Shown: positions 33,633 to 44,742 of the stretch, piece by piece
How positions within the stretch are numbered: position 1 is the first letter of the stretch
Layout of the letters: each line of letters starts with the position of its first letter
Assembly: GCF_030272615.1 (NCBI RefSeq)
Contig: NC_081415.1
Coordinates: 373,031,009 to 373,095,008, forward strand
From: Cryptomeria japonica
Lineage: Eukaryota; Streptophyta; Pinopsida; Cupressales; Cupressaceae
Direction: 5' to 3'
Length of the DNA stretch: 64,000 nt
The notes under the pieces: model-generated
Databases searched by the model: none
What the model was told of the DNA's origin: nothing
The model's input: the letters and a program-made list of their open reading frames with translations, nothing else
Position numbers and translations under genes: made by a program

Positions 33633-34756
33633 CATTGGCTTGATGATGATTGTAATGAATGACTCAATATGTTGTCATTGATGGAACATTTACACACACA
33701 CATATGTTCACATTGCCCATCGGTATTACTTCTAAAGTTACTTGTATTTCAACCGGTATTGGAAGTTTAGTTTATGATGGTTTAGAGAGTGTCAAACCGG
33801 TACATGTAGACAACCGGTATATGCAGGAAATGACTTGAAACCAACTTGAAGATTCAGCGGAGACCATAAAACAAACAATGGAGGACAATCGGTTCACATG
33901 TTGAAATGGTTAACTCTAACCGGTATCGATGTTCCAACCGGTATTCATTGATTGTGTGATGAGTTATCACCGATCGTGATGAGTTACCCTAACCGACAAA
34001 TTTTGGCAGTAATTTGTGATGAGTTATGTTTGATTGTCCAAATACACTGCACCTAGGAAATTGTGATATAATTTCTAAGCCGACATGATCTAAATGTCTA
34101 TATAATGAAATTATGATGAACTAATTTGAATATATGATATGAGATGATTTGATGCAAAGATAGAAGTGTTAAGTTGTTGAAGGCATTGCAGAATATGTTG
34201 GTGATGCAGTTTTGAGTGCATAGAAGAGGATATATTCAAGAAAGTTGTGCTACTTCTAGATCACACCACCTATTTCTTTCTAATCACTACAACAGTTAAA
34301 TCCCCTAACCGGGTAAGCTCTAACAAGATTCATTGTACAAATCCTTTAACAAGGTGATCCATTAGTTTGGATTCATAATCCTCTACTAAGGTTACTCCTA
34401 ACAGGGTACTACCTTTAACAAGGTATAGCTCCTAACAAAGCTTTGGGATCTTTAATAGGATTCGCTCCTAGCAAAGCACTTTTGTAGACCTTAACCGGTC
34501 AGTTACCTATTACTACAGATAGTTAACTTGTGAGTCCCATCTTACCATGGTTTTTCCCATTTGAGTTTTCCACATATAAACACTTGTGTTATGGTGGATG
34601 TTTAACTTATTGTGGATGCTTTAATATCATTTTGGATTGCATGCATAGTGTTCAATAAACTTGTTAAGTATATATATCAGTCAGTATTTAAAGTAGTATT
34701 GTTTTTGGTGTCACTGATTCACCCCCTCCCCCTCTCAGTGCTTTATAAGTCTATCA
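33633..34756 (+). repeat. NA-2 5' LTR (1,124 bp)
   Basis: It starts CATTGGCTTGATG where the 3' copy has TGTTGGCTTGATG, so the terminal TG is mutated to CA, and ends AAGTCTATCA. It carries ACCGGTA words between 33750 and 33945, TATATAAT at 34099-34106, repeated CYTAACARGGT-type words at 34302-34502, the shared motif at 34543-34575 and a C-tract before the end. Confidence 0.9.
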
Positions 34757-34758
34757 GT

Positions 34759-34770
34759 TGGTATCAGAGC
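34759..34770 (+). promoter_or_regulatory. NA-2 primer binding site
   Basis: TGGTATCAGAGC is a perfect match to the initiator Met-tRNA complement, two bases after the LTR. Confidence 0.92.
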
Positions 34771-34818
34771 CTAACTTCTTTAAGGCTTAATCGCTTGCAA
34801 GGACACCCTAAATCCACC

Positions 34819-36112
34819 ATGGGGGATATGAGCTACGTTTAGATGGCTAGAGTGCTTGAAGCTACTAAGGATGAGCTTGAAACCCTAAGGGTCAGATTTA
34901 AAGCCACAATTCAAAAGGAGAGAGTTGACTAAACAACTATTGGAAATATCTGATAATAGTTTGTTAGATGAAGCTAACATTGATGCATTAGCTGAAGAAG
35001 TTGAAAAACTGAATGGTGAAAAGCTAAATCTGAGAAGAGAGTTAGAAGCCCTAACTATCCACATGAGTTGAGAGTTGGAAGCTAGGAGGGAAACTGAAGA
35101 TCTTTTCAAAGAAAGAGATCATGAGATTGGTAAGATCAAATAAGAAAATGCAACTTTGCATGAGCATTGGCATGCAGGAAAAGAAGAAAAAGAGGCTTTG
35201 CAACTAGATCTTGAAATGGAATCATCCCTAAGAGAGACTATTACAAAACACAATGAGGATCTTACCAGAGAACTCATTGAGGCTAATGGAAAGATGGAAA
35301 AGTTCAACAAAAGTTCTACCATGCTAGATGAGCAGATCCAATCACAGAGGATGAAAGGTGATACATCTGGACTAGGCTTTAACACATCTGAGAAAGGAGA
35401 GTCTTCTGGTACAAAGAGAAATATTCACAAGGACAAAACTTCTCCTAAGGCTAACAAGCCTACCGGTAAGAATGTTTTTAAACCCTTTTGCTTTGTCTTT
35501 CATAAACCTGGACATACTGCAAATGTGTGTAGAAATAGACCCAATGAGAATACAAGCTACAATGCAAATACTAGGTATGCATCTAAGAGATTTGAAGGTC
35601 ATTGTTTTACATGCAACATGTATGGACATAGATTAGTTGAATGCGGATATGGACCAAATAATCCAGTACCTCACATGAATCCAAGACCTAATGGTAATTG
35701 GAGGAGAACCTATGACAACCGGGGTAACATGAACTAGCATAAACCCTATGTCAACTGGTTCAGTCCATTTGAGATGGAAAAGGTAACCAATGTCATTTGC
35801 ACCATTTGTAACAATTATAGTCATGCGGTTATGAATTACAAAAGGAGAATTGGAAGAGGCAATGCAGGACCTTGGAAATCATCTGGAATGGCCTGCTATC
35901 ATTGTCATAAACCAGGACACATGGTGAAGTTCTTTAGAACCAAAAAGAACAAACCAATTAATCATTTTGTAGATCAGAAAGGTAAGTAGAAGGTAAATGT
36001 TGAGGAAACCAGAGAAGAGATGAACCGAATCTGGAAAAAGAAGATTGATGATATAGCTATAGAAGAACCTAATCCTTCATCCAGTGTGGAGAATCTTGCA
36101 CTGGTAAATTGA
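34819..36112 (+). pseudogene. NA-2 ORF1: coiled-coil, zinc-knuckle Gag-like protein
   Basis: ATG 34819 (MGDMSYV, then a TAG). After a frameshift near 34920-34935, frame 2 continues to TGA 36110. Coiled coil: DEANIDALAEEVEKLN and NLRRELEALTIHMS, ERDHEIGKIK. Then TSGLGFNTSEKGESSGTK, and the units CFVFHKPGHTANVC, CFTCNMYGHRLVEC, CTICNNYSHAVMNY and CYHCHKPGHMVKFF. MNRIWKKK lies near the C-terminus and SSSVENLALVN at the end. NA-1 ORF1 matches in order and motif. Stops include TAG after NMN and after QKGK. Only the second unit is a canonical CX2CX4HX4C; the others lack a cysteine. Packaging role inferred. Confidence 0.75.
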
Positions 36113-36606
36113 GCCTTTCAACGGGGCTAAGGGGAGCATAGCAGTAAATCTACTTCTAGACCCCTTGAAAGATGAGTGGTAAGAGAGTTTGCATTTTGAG
36201 TTATTGTGTGTGAAATCTTGATATCTTTTGTCAATCGGTTTTATGAAAGTTTATCAATTGATTTTACACTTGTTAATATTAAATGTATCGTCAAGCAGTG
36301 TATTAGGGTTTGTAACCCTAGCAGTCAAGCAATTAATGCAGTAGGTAAAAATGATAAAGAAAGTTTTACTATGTTATTTTTACCCTAAATGCATTCTAAA
36401 GAGAATTCTTGAGCACTTGCAAAGCGAAGAGAGATTTTCTAGTTGTTCTTAGACGAATTTGTGTTGTGAACTGCATGATTGAAGCTGATTCGAAGATTAG
36501 TGAAGGTTTAACTAGTGTGCATTTGAGTTATCAACTGGTAACCGAGGCAACGCGTGAAAATTAAGGTATTTCTTTATAAATTCCTTTTTGAATCAAGTTT
36601 ATCTAA
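36113..36606 (+). other. NA-2 spacer between ORF1 and ORF2
   Basis: No convincing coding sequence. It starts with GGCTAAGGGGAGC, as the NA-1 spacer does, and ends with AAGGTATTTCTT before the ORF2 ATG. Conserved position and ends in two families suggest a function such as a leader or splice region. Confidence 0.4.
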
Positions 36607-39600
36607 ATGGCTTTGTCATCTAAGAAAATAGAGAGACTAATGATCACATCATAACCTATGGAAGTTGTGGAATCAGAACGAAATGTGTCATACAATGCTT
36701 TATCTCAAGTTCCTGACAATGTCATTGTAAAAGGTGATTTGTCTAGCTATATTGATTGTAAAATCTAAGATTTAGGATCACTATCAATCTATTCTCAATT
36801 GAAATCCCTTTGCGATAAGAGCGGAAAGATCCAACCTGAGTATATTAGGGTTTATGAGAAGGGTTTTCACAATGCAACTTTTTTTTTTGAGTATTTTGAA
36901 GAGGAACACATCAAAATTATTCTAAGTCATGTTCATGGTGAAAACATGTATCTAGAAAGGACACACACTATTACCATGGAAGCTATCCATGTTATGACTA
37001 GTTTTTGGTCAACTGATGAAGTTTCAAAGTTGAGGCAAATTTCTAAAGAGACTGTAACCATTTTAACCTCATCTACCTCTGATGGGCATATGTTTTCTAT
37101 TAATAACATTAAGGACCCAATGGTTAAACTGGATACTATGGTTATAGGCTACAAGATATTCTATTCCAGTATATTGAATAGTGTGCCATCTGCAGCAATC
37201 CATATAGCCTACAAAATGATTGTTGATAAAGTAGATTATGACCTATGTGAGGCCATAAGGAATCAATTGATGTTGAATATACAGTCAATTAAGAAGGACA
37301 GTAATTAGAAGTTCAAATTTGGTCACGTATTGATTGGTTTATTCTTTTACTTTCAGAATTTCCTATCGGGAATTGGTGATATTAAATGGTCTAAAGACCT
37401 ACCGGTAACTGCTCAGATCAAGAACAACATTAAGGTTGTTAAGAACACTTTCTCTATAGTAATGAACAATTATTTCAATGAATTTCAAAAGAAAATGAGT
37501 ATGAGGGCGAAGCTACTTGAGGATGTGGTGAAAAACTTTGCTAAGAACATCATTTTCACAGTCACCACTGATTTTTGTCTGATGGAAGCTATTGAACCAA
37601 GAGAAGATGAAATGGAAGACATGAGTTATGAAGTCACTTATGACTTATTGATTGGTTATGCCAATAACCTATTGGCATCTCTAGTGGACAAGAAGAAGAA
37701 AAGTTTGGATACTATTGAGGAGCAAACTACAAAACATGAAACCAGTAGTGATCCCACCAGTAGTGGTAAAGGGAAAAATAAAAAGGCTGAGAAAGCACCT
37801 CCGGTGTTAACAAGTACAAGAGTGACATGAAGTGTCCAAGTTAAAAAGGAACCAGCACCTAAGGTATACATAAAGAAGCAGACTGCAACAAAGAAAAGAT
37901 GTCGACAACTGATTCTTCAAGCAGAATCCGATGATACCAACACTGAGGAGGAGCCAAAGAAGGTAAAGGAAACTGGCAAGAAGGCCAAACTAGTTGAAGC
38001 CACCTCTCAGTAGAGTATTCCCATTAAAGCTTTGTCTTACAAGCCTATGATTGATTTTGAGAGAACGGTAAAGACATTAGGAAGGAATAGATTTTATAAT
38101 GTTAAAGAATGTTTTGATTCATTCAATGAAGATCAGAAGGAACAAATTGTTCAACAGGTAATCAACTACTTATATCAATACAATCGATTACCTGAGGATC
38201 TTAAGAAGGATATTTTTTATTCTTTACATTATATTCTTATGAATAAGTGGGAAAAGGCTATGAAGAAAGATCAAGAAATTATTGATAGTACCTTTATTCA
38301 ATATTTTCCTGATTTGTCTAAAGATGAATTAGCAGCATTGCTTGATAATTATAAAGGACAATTTCATTTCAAGACAAGAATATTGATGTTAATGAATGAA
38401 AAAGTGCAATCTATTGAAGTAGGAACTCATCAGATAGCCAGAAATGTTCAATGGATGCATGAGCATTCAAAGTCTCATTATGATGATCAAACAGAGACTG
38501 GAGGGAAACCAGAGTTAGTTGAAGAAGAAATTATTTCACCAAAGACTGATAAGAAGAAGGGTGACACTACTTCCCAATAGATTATATTTGTTGATGACAT
38601 ATAGGATACCATTGATCTATCTGGGAATATTATTGAACCAGATAAGTAGCCACCTGTTATTACTGATTCACAAGTTAATACAATGGATATACCGACAACT
38701 CAACCAAGTGTAGATATTCCACCCCCACCGGTAAAATATCAACTAGTGAAATCACAACTCCCACATGTTTCATAGGATACTCAGGAGAAACCTTCAGAAA
38801 TTGTTGTTGAGAAGTCCTTTGAATAGGAAAAGGAGAAAAATCAAGAGGAACAAAAAAATGAGGAGAAATCTGCTAAACCAAAAAAGGCAATAGTCAAGTA
38901 GCATAATGATGATGATGATGACTCATTTGGCATCAAAGGGCCTAGATATTGGCAATATGAGTGCATCAAAATTATTGGAGTTTGCAACTGTGATGCAATC
39001 CAAAGCACAGAAGAAGAGGCTTAAGGAATAGAAGAAGGAAGCAGAAACCATCCAAACTACTATGGAAATTTTGTCAAGTCTTCTACCGGAGACTGCTATA
39101 GGGAATTTGTCAGCTCCTATTGACAAGCTTGGATAGATGGTTGTTGATGCTTCTGACCAACTCTAGTCCCTTGAGGAAGCAGCTCAGACTATAGCTGAGA
39201 AAATCTATAGGAAGAAAAGAGGAGAACAAATAATGAAGGATATTGATACAGGGAAGATTGCTTTATCTCTGAACAAAGATCTTTTGAGAAAATCTATTGA
39301 GTCAGGAGTCAAAATTCTAGCCTACACATCTAATGTTTCATTTTTCTATGCTGATATAGTGAAGAAGTGAACAAAGATAAAACTAGAACTAGCAAAGATA
39401 TGTAATGCCTACATACCTTTACAGGACTCAGTCTTACCTTTTGGCAAATCTGTGGATGATTTGCAAAGTCGGTTAGATGTCTATGATTATGAACAGGCCA
39501 AGAGAATCCGATCCTTGAAAGAATTCAAGAACCAGTTAAGACCTAAAGTGGACATCTTACAACAAGTATACAAGGATATAGAAGCAGTTTTGGTAATTCC

Positions 39601-39760
39601 AGAGATGAGTACAATTGATGCAATGGAAGAATTTTCTGCACAAATTATGACAACCATTGAGATTTCTAATACTTTACAGGAAACATGGGAAAATGATTTT
39701 TCTCAAATGAAGATTACTTTCAATGACATTTTCTTGCAAATCAAAGTGAACACTCCTTAA
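36607..39760 (+). pseudogene. NA-2 ORF2: ~1,050-codon protein of unknown family
   Basis: Frame 1 from ATG 36607 (MALSSKKIERL) to about 38900, then a single frameshift near 38900-39000 into frame 2, ending TAA 39758. Stops: TAA 36652 and 36766; TAG 37306, 38011, 38578, 38602, 38647, 38773, 38824, 38899, 39029, 39134 and 39164; TGA 37828 and 39368. Shared with NA-1: YNALSQVP, YIDCKI, HIKIILSHVHGENMYLER, VIGYKIFYSS, LIGLFFYFQN, DFCLMEAIEPR, SYKPMIDFERTVK, SLEEAAQ and STIDAMEEF near the end. The acidic-basic middle replaces the long K/E tract of NA-1. No enzymatic motif recognised. Confidence 0.75.
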
Positions 39761-40007
39761 TACACATTTTTAAGTTTTGTATATGTAAACATTTGATGCA
39801 AATTTTTCTATATATATATATATGTATTTTACTTTTCAATTTGGAATTGTTGTCAAAGGGGAGTAGAAATATGTATGTGTTGTGAAAATTTTGTATGTAT
39901 TGTTAAGGGGGAGTAGAAATATGTTTTTACAAAAAAAATTGTAAGCACACTTAGTTGTAAAGTTGAAAAATTTTCTAAGTGTTGCCATTAATGCCAAAGG
40001 GGGAGAT
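39761..40007 (+). promoter_or_regulatory. NA-2 3' region with repeated polypurine tracts
   Basis: Tracts at 39855-39864 (AAAGGGGAGTAG-like), 39905-39916 (AAGGGGGAGTAG) and the terminal AAAGGGGGAGAT (39996-40007) next to the LTR, preceded by GTGTTGCCATTAATGCC. A (TA)n run lies near 39811-39821. Confidence 0.75.
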
Positions 40008-41136
40008 TGTTGGCTTGATGATGATTGTAATGAATGAGTCCATATGTTGTCATTGATGGAACATGTACACACACACACACATATGTTCACATTGCCCACC
40101 GGTATTACTTCTAAAGTTACTTGTATTGCAACTGGTATTGGAAGTTTAGTTTATGATGGTTTAGAGAGTGTCAAACCAGTACATGTAGACAATCGGTATA
40201 TGCAAGAAATGACTTGACACCAACTTGAAGATTCAGTAGAGACCATCAAACAAGAAATGCAGGACAATCGGTTTACATGTTGAAATGGTTAACTCTAACC
40301 TATATCGGTGTTCCAACCAGTATTCATTGATAGTGTGATGAGTTATCACCGGTCATGATGAGTTACCCTAACTGACAAATTTCGGTGGTAATTTGTGATG
40401 AGTTATGTTTGGTTGTCCAGATACACTGCACCTAGGAAATTGTGATATAATTTCTAAGCTGACATGAAATCTAAATGTCTATATAATGACATTATGATGA
40501 ACTATTTTGAATATATGATATGAGATGATTTGATGTGAAGATAGAAGTGTTAAGTTGTTTAAGGCATTGCAAAATATGTTGGTGATGCATTTTTGAGTGT
40601 GTAGAAGAGGATCTATTAAAGAAAGTTGTGCTACTTCTAGATCACACCACCTGTTGTTTTCTAATAACTACAACAGTCAAATCCCCTAACTGGGTAAGCT
40701 TTAACAAGCTTCATTGTACAAATCCTTTAACAAGGTGATCCATTAGTTTGGATTCAAAAATCCTCTACCGAGGTTACTCCTAACAGGGTACTACCTTTAA
40801 CAGGGTATAGCTCCTAACAGATCTTTGGGATCTTTAACAGGATTCGCTCCTAGCAGAGCACTTTTGTAGACCTTAACTGGACAGTTACCTATTACTTCAT
40901 ATAGTTAACTTGTGAGTCCCATCTCACCGTGGTTTTTCTCATTTGGGTTTTTCATGTATAAACACTTGTGTTATGGTGGATGTTTTACTTATTGTGGATG
41001 CTTTAATATCATTTTGGATTGCATGCATAGTGTTCAGTAAACTTGTTAAGTATATCTATCGGTCAGTGTTTACAGTAGTATTGTTTTTGGTGTCACTAAT
41101 TCACCTCCCCCCTCTAAGTTCTTTATAAGTCTATCA
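40008..41136 (+). repeat. NA-2 3' LTR (1,129 bp)
   Basis: TGTTGGCTTGATG to AAGTCTATCA, followed by CAACC (41137-41141). Collinear with the 5' LTR; one (AC)n length difference lies near 40068. Confidence 0.92.
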
Positions 41137-41918
41137 CAACCTTCACTATAAGGTCGACCAAACCCTTAACACCTAATTACAAAATTACATCATACAATAT
41201 ATAAATCAACCACCGGACCAATACAATGTCACATACGACATAGAATATACCTAAATCAACTCCTCAAATGTGCATCACCACCACAAATCTCACCAAGATC
41301 AACTGCAACACGTCACACCACCAAATATACCACATAACACAAATAATATCACTGGACCCATAAGATCATCAAGAACACGCACAATGATCAATGCAGACCA
41401 TCAGAACAAATAGGACATGATTAGGAAACATCAACAAGCATGTTAGAACCATCTGCAATAGCTTCACCAATACCACTTATTCAAATCTTCATCGATCAAC
41501 ATGCTAACACTCAAGAACACTTAACAACATAAACTTGGACAAGAAAAATAGCTAACAGAGCATCAAATCATGAACCATATGAAATGAAGATACACACAAA
41601 CATCCAAACATTCTCCGAAAGCCACAACACAAGATATGATCATATCGAAGCACAATGGATCAAACACCATAACACTGCAACACTAAACATTAAAAATCAG
41701 TCTCCATACTGGCCTTAACTTGATCAAATCATCACATAGAACCATGAAATAAATAGAATGAAGTATCTCTAGTTGACTCGGCATAGCAAATATATAAAGC
41801 AACCAGATAAACTCATTACAATCACCTAATCACCAAAACAATTCTCTCCAGCACCAAAATACAAGAATATGTTGACATCAACGACAACAACATATCCTAG
41901 CAGCAACAATATCCAACA
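41137..41918 (-). repeat. Copia-4 5' LTR, outer (U3) part
   Basis: After the CAACC duplication the sequence continues the Copia-4 LTR (TCACTATAAGGTCGACC, compared with TTGACTACAAGGTCAGCC near 28491). It extends to ATATCCAACA at 41918, where the minus strand starts TGTTGGATATTGTTGC, a typical LTR start in this window. CACTT follows at 41919-41923. The ~650 bp beyond 41266 are absent from the 3' LTR. Confidence 0.72.
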
Positions 41919-42006
41919 CACTTTTGTGGCTAAAATAATTTGGAATGCCTGGGAAGATACCAGGCCTTGGCTTTGGTGGGTTAGGTCCAATTTTAGGGAT
42001 GGTCTT
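41919..42006 (+). pseudogene. LINE relic, segment 2
   Basis: An 88-bp island between Copia-4 and NA-3. One frame reads AKIIWNAWEDTRPWLWW, similar to the KxxW...LW segment downstream of LINE reverse transcriptases. It begins with the right CACTT duplication and ends with GGTCT, the left target copy of NA-3. Confidence 0.5.
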
Positions 42007-43154
42007 GTTGGAAAGAGACATTGAAGGCATGTTAAGATGTTGTCATTGGTGGAAACTCATATTAGTATTGGCATCTGAACTTCATGATTTCATCATTCTA
42101 GAAGATTGAGTAAAGATTACTTGAGTCCGGTAAGGTCTGGTAAGATGAATAGGGTATCCAACAAAGTGTAAAATATTTTAGTTGGCAGATTATTTTGGTT
42201 GAGTATTTTTCTTTGTGGATCTAGGAGATGTGTTGTGGATATGCAATTTACCTTATTCTAGGTTTATAGCCTCCGGTGATAATTCTTGTGTAAGTTAGAA
42301 GATCTGGTAATCATGTTTTGATTAGAACAATGGTTATCAATGGTAGTGTGTGGTGATTTAGTTTGCAGATCTTACAGATCAATTTTTGTGATTGTTTACA
42401 TGTTCTAGGTTGATGAGTCGACCTGTGGGAAGTGTGTGGACATTTTATTTTTGTCCACTTAAATGTTTTTGGATCAGATTGAAGCTAACCTATGTAGACA
42501 TTGTATCTTTTGTGACGTGTTCTTGAAGCTGACTTGGTAGTGACCTAAATTGGTGATGTAGATATATAAGAAAAGTTTATTTGATCATTTTGGTATTCAA
42601 TGATTATGTTGGATATGTGTATGAGTGATTGTGCATAGTTTTACGTGTGCAAGGTGAAGATTGGTGCTCTGGTATGTTGCAGAATATCATAATAGAGTAG
42701 TATTATAGAGCAAAGTACGAATATGTTTTGTACTTAACCAGAACTATATCCAAGCATTTTTTTATGCTACTTCATAGTTTAAAACACATTTTAATCTCTC
42801 ACAAACATTTTTTAAGGTAGTGAGCCTTCTGGGTTGTAACCCTTTCTTGTAATTTGAGCAATGAGCTCTAGGCAATGTGCCTAAATGCATGTGCATTCCC
42901 CTTATGTAATATTTCTATACTTTTAGAAGAGTATATTAATATTGTGGGTTATAATTCCACTATGTTTTTTCCCCTAATCGATTTTCCATGTAAAAAATAT
43001 TGGTGTTATGGTGTTGTTGATCTTTGCTTTGTGTTTCTGCACTTTAATTTCCTTCATATGCATTAAGTGGTTTAATGAACAGATTGTCAAAGTTAAAAAT
43101 TGCATAACACTAATTCACCCCCCCCCCCCCCCTTAGTGTTTCATGATTCCAACA
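42007..43154 (+). repeat. NA-3 5' LTR (1,148 bp)
   Basis: TGTTGGAAAGAGACATTG to GATTCCAACA. TATATAAG at 42563-42570. The stretch 42813-42922 (AAGGTAGTGAGCC, then GAGCAATGAGCTCTAGGCA, then GTGCATTCCCC) matches the Copia-4 LTR. The shared motif is degraded at 42957-42990, and a run of 16 C lies near 43118-43133. Confidence 0.9.
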
Positions 43155-43156
43155 AT

Positions 43157-43168
43157 TAGTATCAGAGT
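43157..43168 (+). promoter_or_regulatory. NA-3 primer binding site (degenerate)
   Basis: TAGTATCAGAGT, two bases after the LTR, differs at two positions from the initiator Met-tRNA complement; both are G-to-A or C-to-T type changes. Confidence 0.75.
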
Positions 43169-43222
43169 CTAGTTCCTCGAAGGAATCCTAAAATCTTGAG
43201 GTTGATCCGAGAAGGTGAATCA

Positions 43223-44313
43223 ATGGATTCTGACAGTCTTAGAAAGCAACTAGTTGTTGCTCTTGAAGATATTGATCATGCACAAGATGAGAACTGACAA
43301 GTGAAAGAAAATCTCAAAGATGCTAAAGAATACATTGACACATTGAAGGACCAGTTGAACAAATTAAGGGAAAAGAGAAAGGAACTTGTTGATCAACTTA
43401 AGAAGAAGAGAGCCAGAGAATTGATGAAGAAGCCTTGAGGGAAAATACAAAAGAATGTAATAGACTAGCTAGAGCGAATAAAGTCCAAAAGAATGAAATT
43501 GAATCTATTGTGATGAGATTGACAAAAGAGATTGAAGAAAGGAAGAAAAATGAAGAAAAGCTTGCTCAGTCCCTAAAAGACAAATTTGAAGAATCTTGAA
43601 AGGTAAATCATTCTTATTAGATATGATATTGATGTTGCAAATGAATACAAGGAAAAGATTCAGATCAGTTCAGCTAAGCCTGATGAAATGCTTGCAAGTC
43701 AAAAGAATCTTAATGACACTCAAGGTCTTGGTTTCAAGAAAGGTGAAAGCTCCAAGTCAACACAACAAAAGAACATCTCAAGAAAGCCTTCGATAAGACA
43801 ACCTAATGCTTATAAATTCAATGGCAATTGTTTTATTTGCAATAAATTCGGTCATATTGAAAGTCAATGTAGAAATAGGATGATCAATAATGCTTCATCT
43901 TTTACCAGTCAATGTTTCAAATGCAATAAGTATGGTCATAAGGAAAATGTATGCAAAAGTATGATGAATAACCTTCAAGTTAAGAGAAATATTAGATGTT
44001 ATGCATGTGGTATGTTTGGACATGTTTCTAGTCAATGTAGATCAAGGACAAATCAGATGAACTTTAGACCTATGTAGGAAAATGTTGTTTTCTATGCCTG
44101 CAACAAATTCGATCACATTGCTAAGTATTGCAGAAGTAGAAATGTGAATAGGATAGTTCCAGAAGACAATAACAAGAATGGGAAGCCAGATGAGAAGGGA
44201 AAAGAAAAAGTTGAGGAGATCAGATGAAGAAGACATGGGTTAAGAAGATTGATTTAGAGGTAGGAAGTGGGTTCGCACCTGATTCTAGTGTTGGAACTAC
44301 ATTCGATAACTGA
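43223..44313 (+). pseudogene. NA-3 ORF1: coiled-coil protein with four zinc knuckles
   Basis: ATG 43223 (MDSDSLRKQLVVALEDI). A coiled-coil part with stops and frameshifts (KEYIDTLKDQLNKLREKRKE) leads to frame 2 near 43688: TQGLGFKKGESSKST, then CFICNKFGHIESQC, CFKCNKYGHKENVC, CYACGMFGHVSSQC and FYACNKFDHIAKYC. Three of the four are complete CX2CX4HX4C knuckles, the best set in the family. A one-base shift near 44224 restores MKKTWVKK and the end at TGA 44311. Motif order is the same as in NA-1 and NA-2. Nucleic-acid binding is well supported by the knuckles; the particle role is inferred. Confidence 0.78.
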
Positions 44314-44742
44314 ACCTAGGCATCCGTCGTTGGGGGAATTATAATGCAAATCTTTCAAACCCCCTGTTTGAATATCCGTGCTTGTTTCTGATAGGTTGCA
44401 GAACTATTTATGTTTGTAGTAGATTTTCGGAAGATTTGAACCTATTTGGAGATTTGGTGAAGAATTTATGTTAGATATAGAGAATCTGAAAGAATTAGGG
44501 CAAAGTGCATTTATTACAGTGAAAAGTTAGGTCTGTGGTGAATAAAAGGTAACTTTTCTTCTTCATTTTTCACTTTGCATGAAGAGAAGAAGTAAAGAGA
44601 GCTTTGTGAAGAAGGCGATCATGCGAAATTTGGTGCTATCAATTTTCTAATAGGTTTGGCGAGTAAACCTAATCCGACATCAAAGGTATTTATCAATGAA
44701 AACCCCTCTTTTGGTTGAATTTTGAAATTTTAAATTTGAAGA

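Larger units (their letters stand above)
33633..41136 (+). mobile_element. NA-2: complete non-autonomous LTR element with two novel ORFs
   Basis: LTRs at 33633-34756 and 40008-41136, perfect primer site, ORF1 (34819-36112), ORF2 (36607-39760) and polypurine tracts. CAACC flanks both sides (33628-33632, 41137-41141). As in NA-1, no pol domain is present in any frame. Inserted in the U3/TATA area of the Copia-4 5' LTR, against its orientation. Confidence 0.9.
27919..41918 (-). mobile_element. Copia-4: copia-like element (minus) containing NA-2
   Basis: 3' LTR on the left, gag-pol on the minus strand, primer site, then the 5' LTR interrupted by NA-2 (33633-41136). CACTT is duplicated at 27914-27918 and 41919-41923, which fixes the outer ends. 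NA-2 is flanked by CAACC at 33628-33632 and 41137-41141. The visible LTRs are unequal: the 5' LTR totals about 1,340 bp without NA-2, while the recognisable 3' LTR is about 696 bp. Confidence 0.88.
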
